Below, in pieces: positions 1 through 12,778 of a stretch of DNA of 64,000 nucleotides; the stretch's first letter is position 1, and each line of letters begins with the position of its first letter. Below the pieces are notes generated by a model. The model was not told the DNA's origin, did no database searches, and saw only the letters and a list, made by a program, of their open reading frames with translations. The translations under genes were made by a program, and so were the position numbers. The DNA comes from Lagopus muta. Lineage: Eukaryota > Chordata > Aves > Galliformes > Phasianidae. Where the stretch lies: the NCBI RefSeq assembly GCF_023343835.1, contig NC_064439.1:28621933-28685932 (forward strand), written 5' to 3'.

Positions 1-3000
1 AAGTTCATCCTACTTATAAAAGACAAAGAAGATAAAAAAGGAAAACTGTAGGCTTCCAAAAGGCCATTCTGATCAATGAGAGAAACAATATAAAAATTAA
101 GAAGCAAGAAGCACATTCAAATAGCAAAAAAATGCTAATATAATGAAAATGTCTGTAACTATGGAGAGAATATACCTTCAAGCAACCTGCATATAAGACA
201 GTTTCGCTTACTGGATTAATTGAAGTATTTAATAACTTGTAGTACTGCCAAAGCTCAGACTAAACTGTAGTTATTTTCCCTGTCAAAAACTATTCAGCTG
301 TGCAGTGTCAAGCCACCAGAAGTGCTCTTTATTGCATCCGTATGAGAAAATCTAACCACATTACATTTTTGTAGAGTAACAGTTTTCTTTTTTGTTAGCA
401 TGCTATGAATGTCTTCAGAGATCAAAAAGCTGTTATTTAAAACAAAATGTTAGAATGGTTCAAATTAAAAATAAATATTTCTTTAACTAGAAGAAGCAAT
501 CTATTTGTGTGGATCTTTATATCCCAGATTAATGACGTAGTAGATGAACTTATAAAATGATGCATTTGTGAAAACATATCTTAAATTAATCCTTTAATAA
601 AAATCTTCCAGTTATCAAGATATACCAAAGTTACTCCAATATTATGAAAAAAATTGCTGACATAATAATACCACTGTCAACTTTTTTTGCTTAAATGTGA
701 AAAATTCTCTTCTTATACAGTCAGGTCATCTAATGAAAAGAAATATTTCAGAACACAGGAGAAAAAAATTTTGTGTGCAGAACACAAAGTTTTAAGTTCT
801 CTATCTTGATAATTGATTTGATTTTTAGTCTCTCATGTATTAACTAATTAAGAGGTCTTTGGAAGTGTCTTTAACCTTTTCTTTTACCTGACAGTTCAAT
901 TCAAAATGAACATATTGCAATTGGAACAATTAGAAAACTATGTAATTTAAGATTTTTCTTGAGAGATCTGACTGAAGGCAGACAGAGCCTTCTGGAAATA
1001 CGATCTGTAATTAAACAAGATTTTGGAGTTATAAAGTCCTCTCACCTGCTACCTTAGTTGATATTTTTCTGTTCCTTTAAGTAGCTTTATTGTTTATATT
1101 TGCTTTAATATGTCACAAAGCATTATCTTGCACTTCTGTAGTCACAACTCCACACTGGCAAAACTGTGGAACTGGAATAATAAAAAAGTGTCTTCTGACT
1201 ATTTTTCTTTCACATTCAGTTTGTCCATGATTGACAGGTAAATGTGCACACAGTATTTACTGCTTCCTTTTGGAATTGCAATGGAGGATTCTGGACCTTT
1301 AACTACAGAATAAAAATTAGGAGAGGCTCTGCCACTTGTTTGTGTATTTGAGTAAGTAAACAAGTACTTTCTAAGAAAATCATGCCAGCATTGACATCCC
1401 AAAAGAACATTTACTCTGATGAGATTCATATAACTATTATACACTTGTATGCTTTAATGCTTAACATATCTGTCCTTTCTACTGAAATGCCACATGTAGT
1501 GGATTATATTTAGCCAAGCATAATTAGTACTTTTGTTTTCTGTAATGTCAACAGAAATAAAAAGTCAAGGAGTGTGAGATTTACAGAGAAGAAAAAAGAA
1601 ACACCTTTAGAGACTTGAGGGAGAAGAATGGAAGTGTTATAGGAATAATGAAGTATGTCAGGAAATAGTTGCTACCAAAAGGTAAAGAAGTACATGGAAC
1701 TGTCTGCGTGCTGACCACATGGAAACTATTGGAATAAGGCATCAAGAAAAAGTTAACAGAAGCATTTACAAGAAACATATGGCTGGTAGTGAAAGGCAAT
1801 GCAGAGAAGAAATTCAAAAACTGATGAAGAATCTGTAATAGCTGATATCACAAAAGTAGACATAAACTACCAAAAGAAAAGATGGGTACTACTTGTATTT
1901 CTTCGGAAAGGCATGAAGTGAAAGAACCTATCAATACTGAGATTTTAGGCAGAATATCCAGCAAACCCTTTACTACATTCATACGCAGTGTATCATTCAA
2001 TTGTGTATATGTTTATTGTTCAGCAGCAGTTTGTTCAGTTTTGTCACACTTGTGAAAAAACAGGTACTCCACAGATGCCTGGATTTGCCACAAATCTGCT
2101 ACTGCATTGATGCAAGACATTCCCCTTGTCATTCTCAGGAATGACTTTTTAGTCTTTGACTCCAAATAATTTCAGTGCAGATACTCACGTCCATGTTGGT
2201 TTTTTTTTCCTGTGAGGGCATTAATAATGTCTCTTTTCTGCTCATCTTCCAGAATACATTTACTTTTACAATGAGTTTTTATAAGACTATTTTAAATGCG
2301 TGGGAAGCCTATCAGCTTTTTTATCTTGCTGGGTTATTATCACAGAATTAGGAAAAGCAGAACCCTCTATTTCACGCTCAGTCTACAGCATAGACTTCTG
2401 CTGAGCCCTAAGGGAATATAATCCAACAAGGAAGGAAAACTATTCTTCTCTTCTTTTTCCATAATGTTGTTCTCATTTCCTTCTGCCTTCCAGTGGAAGA
2501 CATCAGGCCTTCCCAAGAGAGGCCAGCCTCAGAGTTTGAAAGACAGATGACCTAGAACAGAGACTAAAGAAGTTATTCTTCATTTGTTTTTATTTGTGGG
2601 TTTTTTTCTGTGTGTGTGTGTAGGTTTTTTTCTGTGTGTGTGTGTTTGTGTGTTTTTACTGTTGTTTGTTCATACTGCTTTGTTTTGTTTTATATATGTA
2701 TGTATCTATTAAATGTCTCCTGTAGGTAAAAACTCTATACAGGAATGAAGGAGAAATATCTACTAATTATTCCATTCAATAGCAGCCAGAAGCTGTGCTA
2801 TAAAATCATATCTATTTTACTGTAGATGAAGACATATAGAAGTGAACAAATTTTAATGTAGGTAGACAGGAAACAATGGAAACCAGCAGGTCAAAAGTGC
2901 AGTAAACTCGCTATGCCTGTCAGCCTAGCTTGTCCTTAGCACAGAAGACAGAGAATTATACAACACTGGCAAGAAAGGATATGAAGCAGCTACAGATAAA

Positions 3001-3749
3001 TTGTATAACTAAACCTCTAAATGTTTGAGAGAAATGTTTAAAATTGTTCTGTTTTTCCTCACTAATACTTTGAAATTCTAGGGTGTCATGCAATCCTATT
3101 TTGCTTCTACATTTCTATGTCATGAAAAGCAACATTAGCAGAACAGGATTCTGTGTTCATCGAATAGTATGGTAAATGAAATTATCACAGGTTATTTCTG
3201 CATATTCTTTTATTTCCATTTCAGAAAGCAAAGCTTTAACAAAAATAATACGAGGGACAGGAACACAAATGCAAACACCCCATAAAAGCAAGGATTTAAT
3301 CTGTGGTACCCTAGAATTAAATTTCCCTTAATATTTTCTTTACATAAAATAATTCTTGCACACTTCCTGTCTTCAAAGCTTATTATGGAGAACGGGATTT
3401 ATCCCACCTAATGTTCGCAGTCCAAAAATTTACTTTTAGCTAAAGTCTCTGATCTAATCAATGAAGATCTCCATGCTCCCACAGGCTCAATTTCATTTTA
3501 AATTAGGATCCAGAAACCACTGATTCCAGAGGTGATGAAATTTGCCTGTTTCTTCTACAGGCTACTGAAGGAGGACTCCTAGATATGTCTCAGTCTTTCT
3601 GCACAACTGAAGCAAGATGAAATATATCCCCTAATTTAAATATAGAAATGAAGTTAAATAGCATGAAAAAGATTGTTGTCTTATAAGGCTTTCATTCCCT
3701 TGGCAATCAATGAATCTGTGCTGTTTTTAAGGTTCAGGACTTTGACAAA
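1..3749. other. AT-rich noncoding stretch, no gene seen
   Basis: I see no credible exon, RNA gene or recognisable repeat here apart from the GT-rich tandem duplication listed separately at 2599-2646. The two ORFs on the minus strand (1199-1444, 1581-1817) are under 85 codons, have no family motif and look like chance in AT-rich DNA. Unrecognised old repeats cannot be excluded without a library search. Confidence 0.6.
2599..2646. repeat. 24-bp tandem duplication with T7 and (TG)6 tract
   Basis: Two adjacent 24-bp units, 2599-2622 and 2623-2646, each read GG, seven T, C, six TG, then TA or TT. They differ only at the last base. A looser GT-rich tail follows to about 2656. This looks like a recent slippage duplication of a microsatellite-containing unit. 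Confidence 0.85.
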
Positions 3750-5250
3750 CTCTGAGAAAAGGGCTATGGATATCATGGGTGAGAGTCAGAGATGGAGGCA
3801 ACAAAGCGAGCCTTGTGATTGGAGTCAACTACATGCTGTCTGATCTATGGAAGCCTGTTAATGAAGCCTTCTACCTCCAGCCACAGAGAAGTTGTGATCA
3901 CAGGCTCTCATCCTGTTGGGAGACTTCAACCATCCTGACATCTGCTTGAAAAACAACCTAACAAGATGTAGGTAGACCGGGAATCTTTTGGAATGACTTC
4001 TTGAGCCAAGTAACAGACAGCCTCATAAAGCTGAGATACAATACTGGACCTGTTTCTCACCAGCACAAGCAAACTGATTGATGACATCAGGATTGGATGT
4101 CTGGGCTGTAGTGATCATGCAATAGTGGAGTGCACACTCTTGAAGAATACTGGACAAAGAGTAAAATTAATTAGGAAATCCCGCTTCCAGCTCTTCAGGG
4201 AGTTAGTCAACAAAATCTCCTGAGAAACTGTCTTAAGGGACTAGTGGAGCAAAGCATGCAAAGCTTTAAGGAAGCTCTCTCTAGGGCACAGGAGCTCTCC
4301 ATCCCTAGCTATCAGAGGTCAGGAAAGGAAGGCAAGGGACTTGCATGACTGAACTGGATCTGCTGGTTGTACTGGAGAGCAAGATGAAAATGCATAGGCA
4401 GTGAAACCATGAACAGATATCCTGAGAGGAGTATAGGGATGTTGCTAGGCTGTGTAGGGGCAGGATCAAGGAAGACAAGATCCAACTGGAACTGGACAAG
4501 GCAAGAGGAGCAAAGAAGAACAAGAAAGGCTTCTTTCTACAAGTACATTACTGGAAAAGGAAAGTATAAGGACAAATACCTCCCTAGTGAGCAATGGAAG
4601 AAGGATGGTAAAAATGCATGAGAAGAAGAGTGAGTTAGTCAAGAAACTTTTACCTCAGTCTTCACTGGTAATTGCCCTTCACACAGCCCTCAAGTGAATG
4701 GGTCCTCCCCTAGAAGAGAAGATCAGGTTTATGGCCACATGAACATCTGTAAGACTATGGGTCCTGATGAGCTGCATCTGAGTCCTGAGAAGATTGGCTG
4801 ATATAATTGCCCGCCTGCCCTCAATGATATTCGAAAAGTCGTGCAATCAAGTGAAGTCTCTGGTGACTGGATAAAAGGCAACGTCATTTTTAAGAAGAGT
4901 AGAAAGGATGACCCAGGGAATCATTGACTTGTCAACCTCACCTCTGTACCATGGAAGATCAAGGAACAGGTCCTTCCAGAACTATGCTAAGGCACATGGA
5001 AGAGAGAGTGGAGATACAAGACAACCAGTATGGCTTCACCAAGGGCAACTCCTGCTTGGCCGACCTACTGGCTGTCTATGTTGATGTAACTGCATCACTG
5101 AACAAGGGAAGAGCCACTGATGCAATCTATGTGGATTTCAGTAGACCTTTGATATAGTCCCTCACAACATTCTTCTTCCCATTTTGGAAAGATATGGATC
5201 TGATGGGTGGATTTTTCGCTGGCAAAGGAACTGGTCCACAGGGAAATGAT
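3750..5250 (+). pseudogene. CR1 LINE ORF2 fragment (endonuclease to RT), degenerate
   Basis: This is a defunct CR1 non-LTR retrotransposon in plus orientation, the reverse-transcribing LINE of bird genomes. Pieces matching the remembered CR1 ORF2 order appear in three frames. About 3890-4110 corresponds to the endonuclease C-terminal part (DFNHPD-like, then a DDIRIG-like stretch leading to SDHA). About 4190-4620 is the linker region. About 4870-5250 is the RT fingers and palm, with readable pieces such as GFTKGNSCL and AIYVDFS near 5030-5145. The frame breaks at about 5150: the ORF ends in a TAG, while VPHN-type sequence continues in another frame. Short stretches near 4680-4720 and 4830-4850 appear deleted relative to CR1. 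The polymerase FADD motif, RT thumb and CR1 3' UTR are absent, so it is an internal fragment and cannot mobilise. Outer edges are good to about 20-30 bp. Family assignment is confident; the subfamily is not determined. Confidence 0.9.
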
Positions 5251-7985
5251 TCTAAAATCTGGACAGAACAATCCAATCTGGTTTCTGGTTTCTAGTTACT
5301 AGCAAACAAACATGATTTTTTTCCCCAGAGAAGACACTATTAACATGAGTGAAAAGCTTAGAGCTTGTCTCTGTACAGATACAAGAGGGTCAAATAAGTT
5401 AGAAAAAACATCTAAATCACCTCTCTTATGGTTGTGCTTTTGCAGACTGATACGAGCAAAATTTATGTAGCTAAAGGCTAAAGGCATTTCCTCTCAAAGC
5501 AGGACAAGATATATTTCAATGCTAGAAGTCTTTGACCTTCCTTAAACTAAATATGAAGTCTGTTAATGATCAGAAGTTTTTGGCCTGTAAAGTAGCTTCA
5601 GGTTTATAATTTTCTCCAGATGCTTTCTTTTTTATATTTTATTTTATTTTTAAGGATAGTTAGACTATAAGCAGAAAGATTAGAGGCACTTCTGACAAGC
5701 CAGGGCAGCTGATTGTAGTTACATGACCACAAACCATCATTTTCTATCTTATACTGCAAGCCATGAATATTTTACCCAACCTAGATATTTCTTCAGACTA
5801 TTAATTGTTAGCTGACTAATCTAGAATTCTCTGAATGTGTTTTTTTTAAAGTATTTTCAAAATAACTTATTACAAAATTTAGCCTTGGAGCTATTTGTGA
5901 TTTCTTTTTTTATGTGCTTTTTCCATTGTGGTGATTTCAGCAGGAAAGAAGTATACATTTGAAAAAAAAAATATAGTGTTGTCTGTATTATGAAGAAAAA
6001 AGGTCTTCATTCTGTTCCTCATTTCCTTGAACTGAAGAACAGCAATGTCTCTTATAGCAACAGCTATAAAGAGGAAATTATCTGTATTCCATAAAAATTC
6101 CATAAAAATTTTCAGTCTTGGTAGTATTTTCAGTGAACAAATCAGCATCCGTTCAATTTATCATAAACTGCAATTATTAGAAAAACACAAACACAATATA
6201 ATAATATAATAATGCTTTGAATTTGTGAAAATACTTCTGAATCATCTGAGCTATCTTGAACTTATGACCAACAAACAAACTGTTTTTTCAAAGTAGTGCA
6301 ATTGCAGAGATTTTTGGTGGAGATGTTCAACTTCAAAATTACCACGTGTCCATGAGATGGTGGACTGAAAGAGATAAGCAATGCTACCAATGAAAATACT
6401 AGCATTCAATTTATCTTAAAGAGTTATGTTAAGCCATAACATAACATAACAAGTAAACCAGCCTGTAACTGAGGTTTATGTGGGCCACAAAAAATATATT
6501 GTATAAGGCTGACATGTAACAAAGGTTAGCAATCCACAAGCAAGAAATGCTTGTATGTACTGTAAAGAACGAGAATATTGGCAAGATGACAAAATTAAAT
6601 ATACATTTTGGCTATTCATGAAACTTTGTGTGGAATATATCTGAACCAGGTGAATATCCCAAACTGCAACAAAATTAAATCCATCAGAAAAACTCTTCAG
6701 CGCTGATTTTTCTCTCAATATTGTGCATTGCTGTGTAATTAAAAATGAAGAGTTTTACAAAAATAGTAATAAGTATCTCTGTATTATGGTCTATGGTATT
6801 TATGCATATAGACATATACACATACCCTAGATATTTACCATATGCAAAACTGCACAAGATCATTGAAAAAGTTCAGTGATTCTTTTGCCATAAATATCTG
6901 GATATTCGCTCTTAATCTGCTCAAGTGGCAGCTGCTTTTTCACTTATGAACTTATGAATAGGAAGTCCTCTTCCTATTAGGAGGAATGTGATCGCCACAT
7001 TTAGTGAGAAAAATCTGAAAACCTAATATGCAACACTGAATCTGTGAAGAGTCAAGGGCTCAAGAGTGACTCATCTCTGAGAAAGAGATGGAAAATAAGG
7101 ATTCGTAGGGAAGAAGACACAGATTTGGGTTTTCAGCTTTATAAACTGTCTTCTTAATGCACACTATATTGGTTGCTTGCTTTACTGAGTTTTGACAATC
7201 TCTATTAAATTCTTTTTTCCAATACTGAAAATATTCTTTATGTGTTTTCTTTACATACCTGTCTTGCACTATCTTGCATCTTATGTACAAGTCTAAGAGA
7301 AAGCCCAGATGTTCATATATTCTGTAGAAGAGTACCTGATAGGATACGCATGGAATTGTTTCTTCTATACATACTTCACAGTACAGGTTTTCTTTGTTTC
7401 CTTGTCCCAGAAAACACATAAAAATAATATCTCAGTGATATTATTTTGATAAGCAGATATTGTGTTATTCTGCCAATTACATGCATTTTATCTGGAACCC
7501 CATGCAGAAAGGTAGAGTTCAAACTATAAGTTCAAGCTGTGGGCAGTCCACCCCCCGGAAAATCCTATAGCACAATAGTTTGCCAGGAGAGCAAGAAACG
7601 ACTCTGGAATTTGGATAATTCAGTCTGACTACTAAGCATTGCTGTTTCTATCAGATTTATACTACTAAATAATCCAGAAAAGTAAATTTAATGTTACTGA
7701 CCATAGCATCACAGTCTGGTAGAAGCTAAGAACATTGCTAGACCCAATGTTATAAGATGAAAGCACAGTTTGATGTACTTTTCTGCTTGAAACTTGACAT
7801 AAAGGTGTTACTTCTAAACAAGAGGTCCCTGTTGATTCTAAATGATAGCATTCCACCACAAAGCTTCTTACAAAAGGAAAGCAACAAAATTTAAACTTGA
7901 AATCGCTTTTAGAGAGCTGTTGGAGGCCATTTCTTAAGAAGCACACAGCTGGAAGCACACAGAGAGCACAAAATGTGCATAGTGA
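5251..7985. other. AT-rich noncoding stretch, no gene seen
   Basis: No recognisable gene or repeat family. Minor local duplications are present: two copies of a CCATAAAAATT unit near 6088-6112, an ATAATATAAT run near 6197-6213 and three ATAAC units near 6435-6450. The 119-codon minus ORF at 7060-7419 has no motif and no coding-like composition. Confidence 0.55.
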
Positions 7986-7996
7986 GGGGAGATTGG

Positions 7997-8060
7997 CTCA
8001 GCTGGTATAAATCAGCCTAATTCCAACCTTATAGAGAGATTTCAATTTACACCAGATGAG
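7997..8060. repeat. quasi-palindromic ancient repeat (hairpin-like)
   Basis: The left arm at 7997-8012 (CTCAGCTGGTATAAAT) and the right arm at 8045-8060, whose reverse complement is CTCATCTGGTGTAAAT, match at 14 of 16 positions across a 32-bp centre. From memory, a palindromic motif with CAGCTGGTGTAAAT arms occurs as an old interspersed repeat in reptile and bird genomes. I infer this is a diverged copy of that kind of element, probably a DNA-transposon or foldback remnant. The inverted repeat is seen directly; the family link is inference. Confidence 0.55.
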
Positions 8061-8062
8061 TA

Positions 8063-10712
8063 CACAACTCTAACATCAAGAGGAAAAATGAAAAGGAGAA
8101 GAAATTCAACTTCCAGAAATTAAGATAGGGATTTGGCATGTTTTATTTGTACAAGTGATGCCTGCAGCCATATTTATCTTTTTGGACCTGGGATTACTTT
8201 AAATGATCTGATTAAGACTAGTACATTTCAGATTAAGAATTTCCATGTTTCCTATGGTCAGTCTACAGTGACATGCAGCATAATTTGCCCAAAGATACAT
8301 AAATGATTGAACCCAATAAATAAATAAAGTGTTATGTAGATAAATAAATAAATAAATTTGTTCTCCAATGTAAATAAAAGAAATAAAACCACAGATTATG
8401 CGTAGGGACAGAAGTGTAAGGAAGCAATTAAATATTTAAGATACACTTGAAATATGCAAAACACTAAATCTTCCAGGGACTATCTTCCAGGGACAGCTTG
8501 AGGAAGCAAGTTCTATTTTCAGAATAAATGCTAGTTTGTTGGCCTGAAGCATAGGAAAACAGGAAAGAAAGAGGAAGTCGTTAGATGACCTCAAAATTTC
8601 AAGGTTAGTAAATTTTTTTTGCATTGAAATGAAATTATTTATTAGTCTCAAGAGAATGTAGTTTTTAAATAGCAGTGCTTTAAGATTTTACTTTTTCACT
8701 TCTTATTGGCAATACAGTTTTATATTCTTTCTTTGTGAAAAGCAAATTAATCCAATGCCTTAGCTTTCAGCAGTTCCTGTGGATGGAATGAATTTGTATG
8801 AGCAAGAAACGAGAAATCTTACTTTAAAATTTCACTTAGAAAAATACAGTTTTGTTTCACTTCATGAGCATGGGGCTTCCTGAAGTTCTCAAACATGTTG
8901 TTGAATGTACCGAGTTACCCAAAAAATCCAATCTGTGTCTGTTTATGAAAGGCTGAAAGGAAAGACATGGGAGAAATCTTATGAGAACAGCATGCTGTGA
9001 TAGTACCTGGATAAACAGGAAACCAAGAGCGTAGCATTATGTCTGCTTGCAGCTTTTTAGAACATCCAGATCACAGGACCAAGTAAGTGAGCAAGTCCTG
9101 ATGACAGAGGTGGGATGGGATGGGAAGGTTTCCACTGGCAGAGGAAAAGCATAGCCTAAAGCAAGAGATGGCTGCCAACCCAAGGAGAACCTAATAGCTG
9201 CAAGCAGAACTCAGCAAATGGCATCCTTTTTCAACATCCTCACAAAGAATCCTAAGCAGACCATGTGGATACAGCACCTAGATGCTTGAATGCTGAACAG
9301 AATACCTGTGTTTACACATCTTGTTGTTAATGTGGGAATAAGGGTCTGAACACGAATGGGTGAAATCGGTTTTAATTAAGGTTTAATTTGAATCAAAAAT
9401 CATCTTCTCCTCCCATAAGAGCTTGCACTGACTTTTGCTAAATTGTTGCTGCTATATTTCAACACTATTTCCTGCAGCAGGACCTGAGGCATAACTATTT
9501 CCAATATTCAGAAGCCTAAAACTCACTCTTAGTAGCATACCTGCCTGAGAGGCATCGAATGTCCTCACATGTCTGTATTTCTCTCATTAAATTCTCGAGA
9601 CGAGTGTTTTTTCTGGATCTGTCCAGGTCTGTGTCACATTTGTCTTGCCTGTCGGACATGATCCTCTAAATGTACTCTGAACAGATCCCACTAGAGTCTG
9701 GCCTGGGATAGCTTTAGCAAATCTTCTCATCACACTGCAGGATGTTGTATGTTTTCATAGGAAGGCCTAGAACTCTCTTGAAAGAGTTTGAAATGTAAAT
9801 TTTGAGCTTGATTCAGCCTACACATGTGCAGTGTATTTGGCATTTCCATTTCAGATCTATGACATCAGTGCATAGAATCTAGCATATTCCTGAAGTACAA
9901 GACTTATCCCTACACTTCTGGTAGAAACCTGTGCTACCACTGGCAGTGTTTCTGCTGAGCTCCTTGATATTCAAGCACACAAATAATATCCAGAACTGGA
10001 TTTGATAATAACAGTCTTTTACCTGAGAGCCAAAATGTGTCATTCACCCACAATGCTGCTTTCCCTGCTCTGTCAGAAAAGCATACCTTCCAAGCAAATA
10101 CTGTAGCATCCCAAATGGAACTCATACTTACATGATGTTTTCTCAGCCCCTGCTCTCAAAACTGAGCCATCTTGTAGAAATACCTAAAAGATTTTTGACA
10201 GACAGAATAAAATCCACTGTTTCACTTTCTCTGCGTTTTTGACATTGAGCATCATTCTATAAATGGCTTTTGTGAGACAAAAATGTGTAATTAAAACATT
10301 GGAGAGATATATTCTTTCCAGTCTTTCTCTGTCCCATCCTCTGCACTTATACCCAATGACAGAATTATTAAACTTATTGTGCTTGCTTTATGGCAAAGAC
10401 TCAGGATTCAGCAAGAAATGCAGGGAAATTAATCCTCTTATCTTACATTTGCACTAATATCCAAACGTTGAATTACTGAGTTAAAGATGGGCACTGTAGT
10501 ACCACCACTGCCACTGTATAGGGAATGGGTAAACAAGAAAAGCCATCTGATAGCAATCTACCAACAAAGCAAAGCATTTATGTCAATCCAAGTTAGGCAA
10601 TTTTGTGGGAGTTTTCTCCTGTCTAGAATAGTCCATTATCCACTCCAAGTTTTCTCAAGCTCCCACTAGTTTAGGTACAAGATCTACCCTAGCAAAGGTT
10701 TTTCAGATTTGT
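8063..10712. other. noncoding stretch with small microsatellites
   Basis: Holds (AAAT)n tracts at about 8315-8329 and 8340-8357 and three TGGGA units at 9112-9126. ORFs at 9934-10125 (minus), 10263-10457 and 10487-10669 (plus) are all under 65 codons and have no supporting motif. Nothing else recognised. Confidence 0.55.
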
Positions 10713-10803
10713 TTTATATATATATATACATATAACATAAATACACATAATATATATGTACTATACACTATGTAATATGTACTATGTAATATAGATACGT
10801 ATA
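10713..10803. repeat. AT-rich microsatellite (TA)n with degenerate TAC/TAT array
   Basis: A pure TA run near 10716-10730 is followed by degenerate ATA, ACA and TGTACTATGTAATA-type repeats to about 10803. A TATGTAATA-like unit recurs two or three times. Simple-sequence DNA, no gene. Confidence 0.8.
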
Positions 10804-12599
10804 GCATTTGTAGAACTTAGTTCCATGTTTTTAGTGGAAAGCAGATGGCCAAAAATTTACACCTTCAGAGGAAGCAAAGACAAATCTACCACTACCAAAC
10901 AACCCAGTCTCGGGGTTAATTAGTTCAGGCATCACATCACGTTTATTCAGCTACATTTTTTCTGAATCACAGACAGGTTGCTCTTCATTGAGCAAGATAT
11001 GGTACCATGCTACACAAACTAACTAACTTGTTTGTGGGTAGTTTCTGTTTTCTAACATATCTTACTTAAGTCCAGTCATAGTGTTGCTGATGCAATCAAA
11101 TCCCAGAGGCAGTAGAAATCACTGTTTATCAAATTCATCATGTTTTGGGCCAGTCTCCAAAGCAAAAGTGGGCAATTCCACACTACCTGACTGCAAAATG
11201 TCATATGGCTCCTATCTCATAAGAAATCAGCTTCAAGCTGCATAAGCAACAGTCCGTCCTAACATAAAATTAATTTAAAAAGCAAATATGAAATAAATTT
11301 TCAGGATGTATTTGTTTCAGATCATGATATATGTGATATAGCCCACTTAGAGAAGACAAATAGCTTAGAAATCAAACCCTATATAGTTATGCCCACTCAG
11401 AATTCAAGTTATACATTAAAGGCCTACAGGAGGTCATGCTGATTAACAACTCTGATCTGCTGGTGTTTTGGGGAGGCTTTTTTGTTTGTTTGTTTGTGGT
11501 GGCTTGTTGGTGTTTTTTTTTCCAGTAAAAGCACACTTAAAAAAATCTCAAACTCAACTTCTTATTTCATGTAGTAATATTAAAATACAGGAAGAAAGAT
11601 AAAAAAAAAAAAGCATAGCTTATATATAGTTTGCATAATTAAAGTTTGTGGTTTGTATAAGACCAAAATGATGGCTCTCATGTAAGCTTTTTACAATTTT
11701 TCTTATTCAATGAGTCTAGCTTTCTCATAACTCTCTGCTGGTGGTCTGGTTATATGACCACAAACTCATTAAATTCTCTTACCTCATTGCTATGAATGCC
11801 AAGGAAAACGTGTCTTTAGCTTCTCTGGAATGCATGTTACATTTGCTGCTGGATTTGGTAATTTTTTAGTAATTAAATTGTTCTCATAAATATCACTAAA
11901 CCTGGTTTTACAGCCAGAGGGAATGTGAGTATCTACAGCAGAATACTGCAATGTTATACAGCAGTGAAAGGAAAACTGCATGGAGCAGGATTGAGCAGTA
12001 GGACGAATACTGGTTATAGACAGAGCTGCAGAATGTCAGTTAGGAAAGGGAGGGAACCCAGAAAGTAAAGTTCCCTTTACTTTGAAAGATATGTAAGCAG
12101 GAGATCAGACATATGCAGAAAGTCTCATAGATCATTGTAGTAGGTGTCTAAGAGGTGTAGTTATAAAAAGAGGACAGTAAGCAGAGTAGTCAGAGATTTA
12201 AAAGGGCCAGAGAAGAGCTGAAGTCTCTAAATGATTAGTCCTGAAAGGAGCAATACGCTTCAGCTTCCAGTATGCAAGCACCCAAATGGAACATGATATG
12301 TGCACAAATTAAAAATTGGTTTTATGTTGATAATTTTAATACTGATAGTTATAAAAGTTGTGGTAGATACTTATTTTCCCTTTTTTATTTTTTATTTCAA
12401 TATCTAAAAAAACAAACAAACAAAAAAAAAACAAACAGAAAATTTTAGAAAAAAAGGAAAAAGTAAAAAATTAAAAGATTATTAATATGCTAATGAGGAT
12501 CAATAGAAAGCATTGCGTTGTTGAATCAGCACCATGAACATAAAGCACAAATATTTAGTAAGAAAAATCAGAAAGTTATTTTGAGACATAACCAATTTG
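10804..12599. other. AT-rich noncoding stretch
   Basis: Contains a short (TTTG)n tract near 11479-11498 and an A-rich AAAC tract near 12408-12437. The only ORF longer than 60 codons (minus, 11790-11981) has no motif. Nothing else identified. Confidence 0.55.
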
Positions 12600-12778
12600 G
12601 GGTGTTGTTTTTTTTCATCCCTCAGGTACATTCTTATTATTTTATTTGCATGGTGTGTTTGTTGTTACTTTCAGTTTGTTTGCTGCTTTTTTTGTTTTTT
12701 CTTTTGTTTTTCTTTGTTTTGGTTTTTCTATGGCTTTTTTTGTTGTTGTTGTTTTTTGTGGGTTTTTTTTTTTTTTTT
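12600..12778. repeat. T-rich low-complexity tract
   Basis: About 180 bp of T-dominated sequence with interspersed G and C, including GTT runs near 12741-12753 and a T-run at about 12766-12778. It generates two overlapping plus-strand ORFs (12518-12814 and 12597-12854) that are almost all F, L, C and V. Those are composition artefacts, not membrane proteins. Confidence 0.75.
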
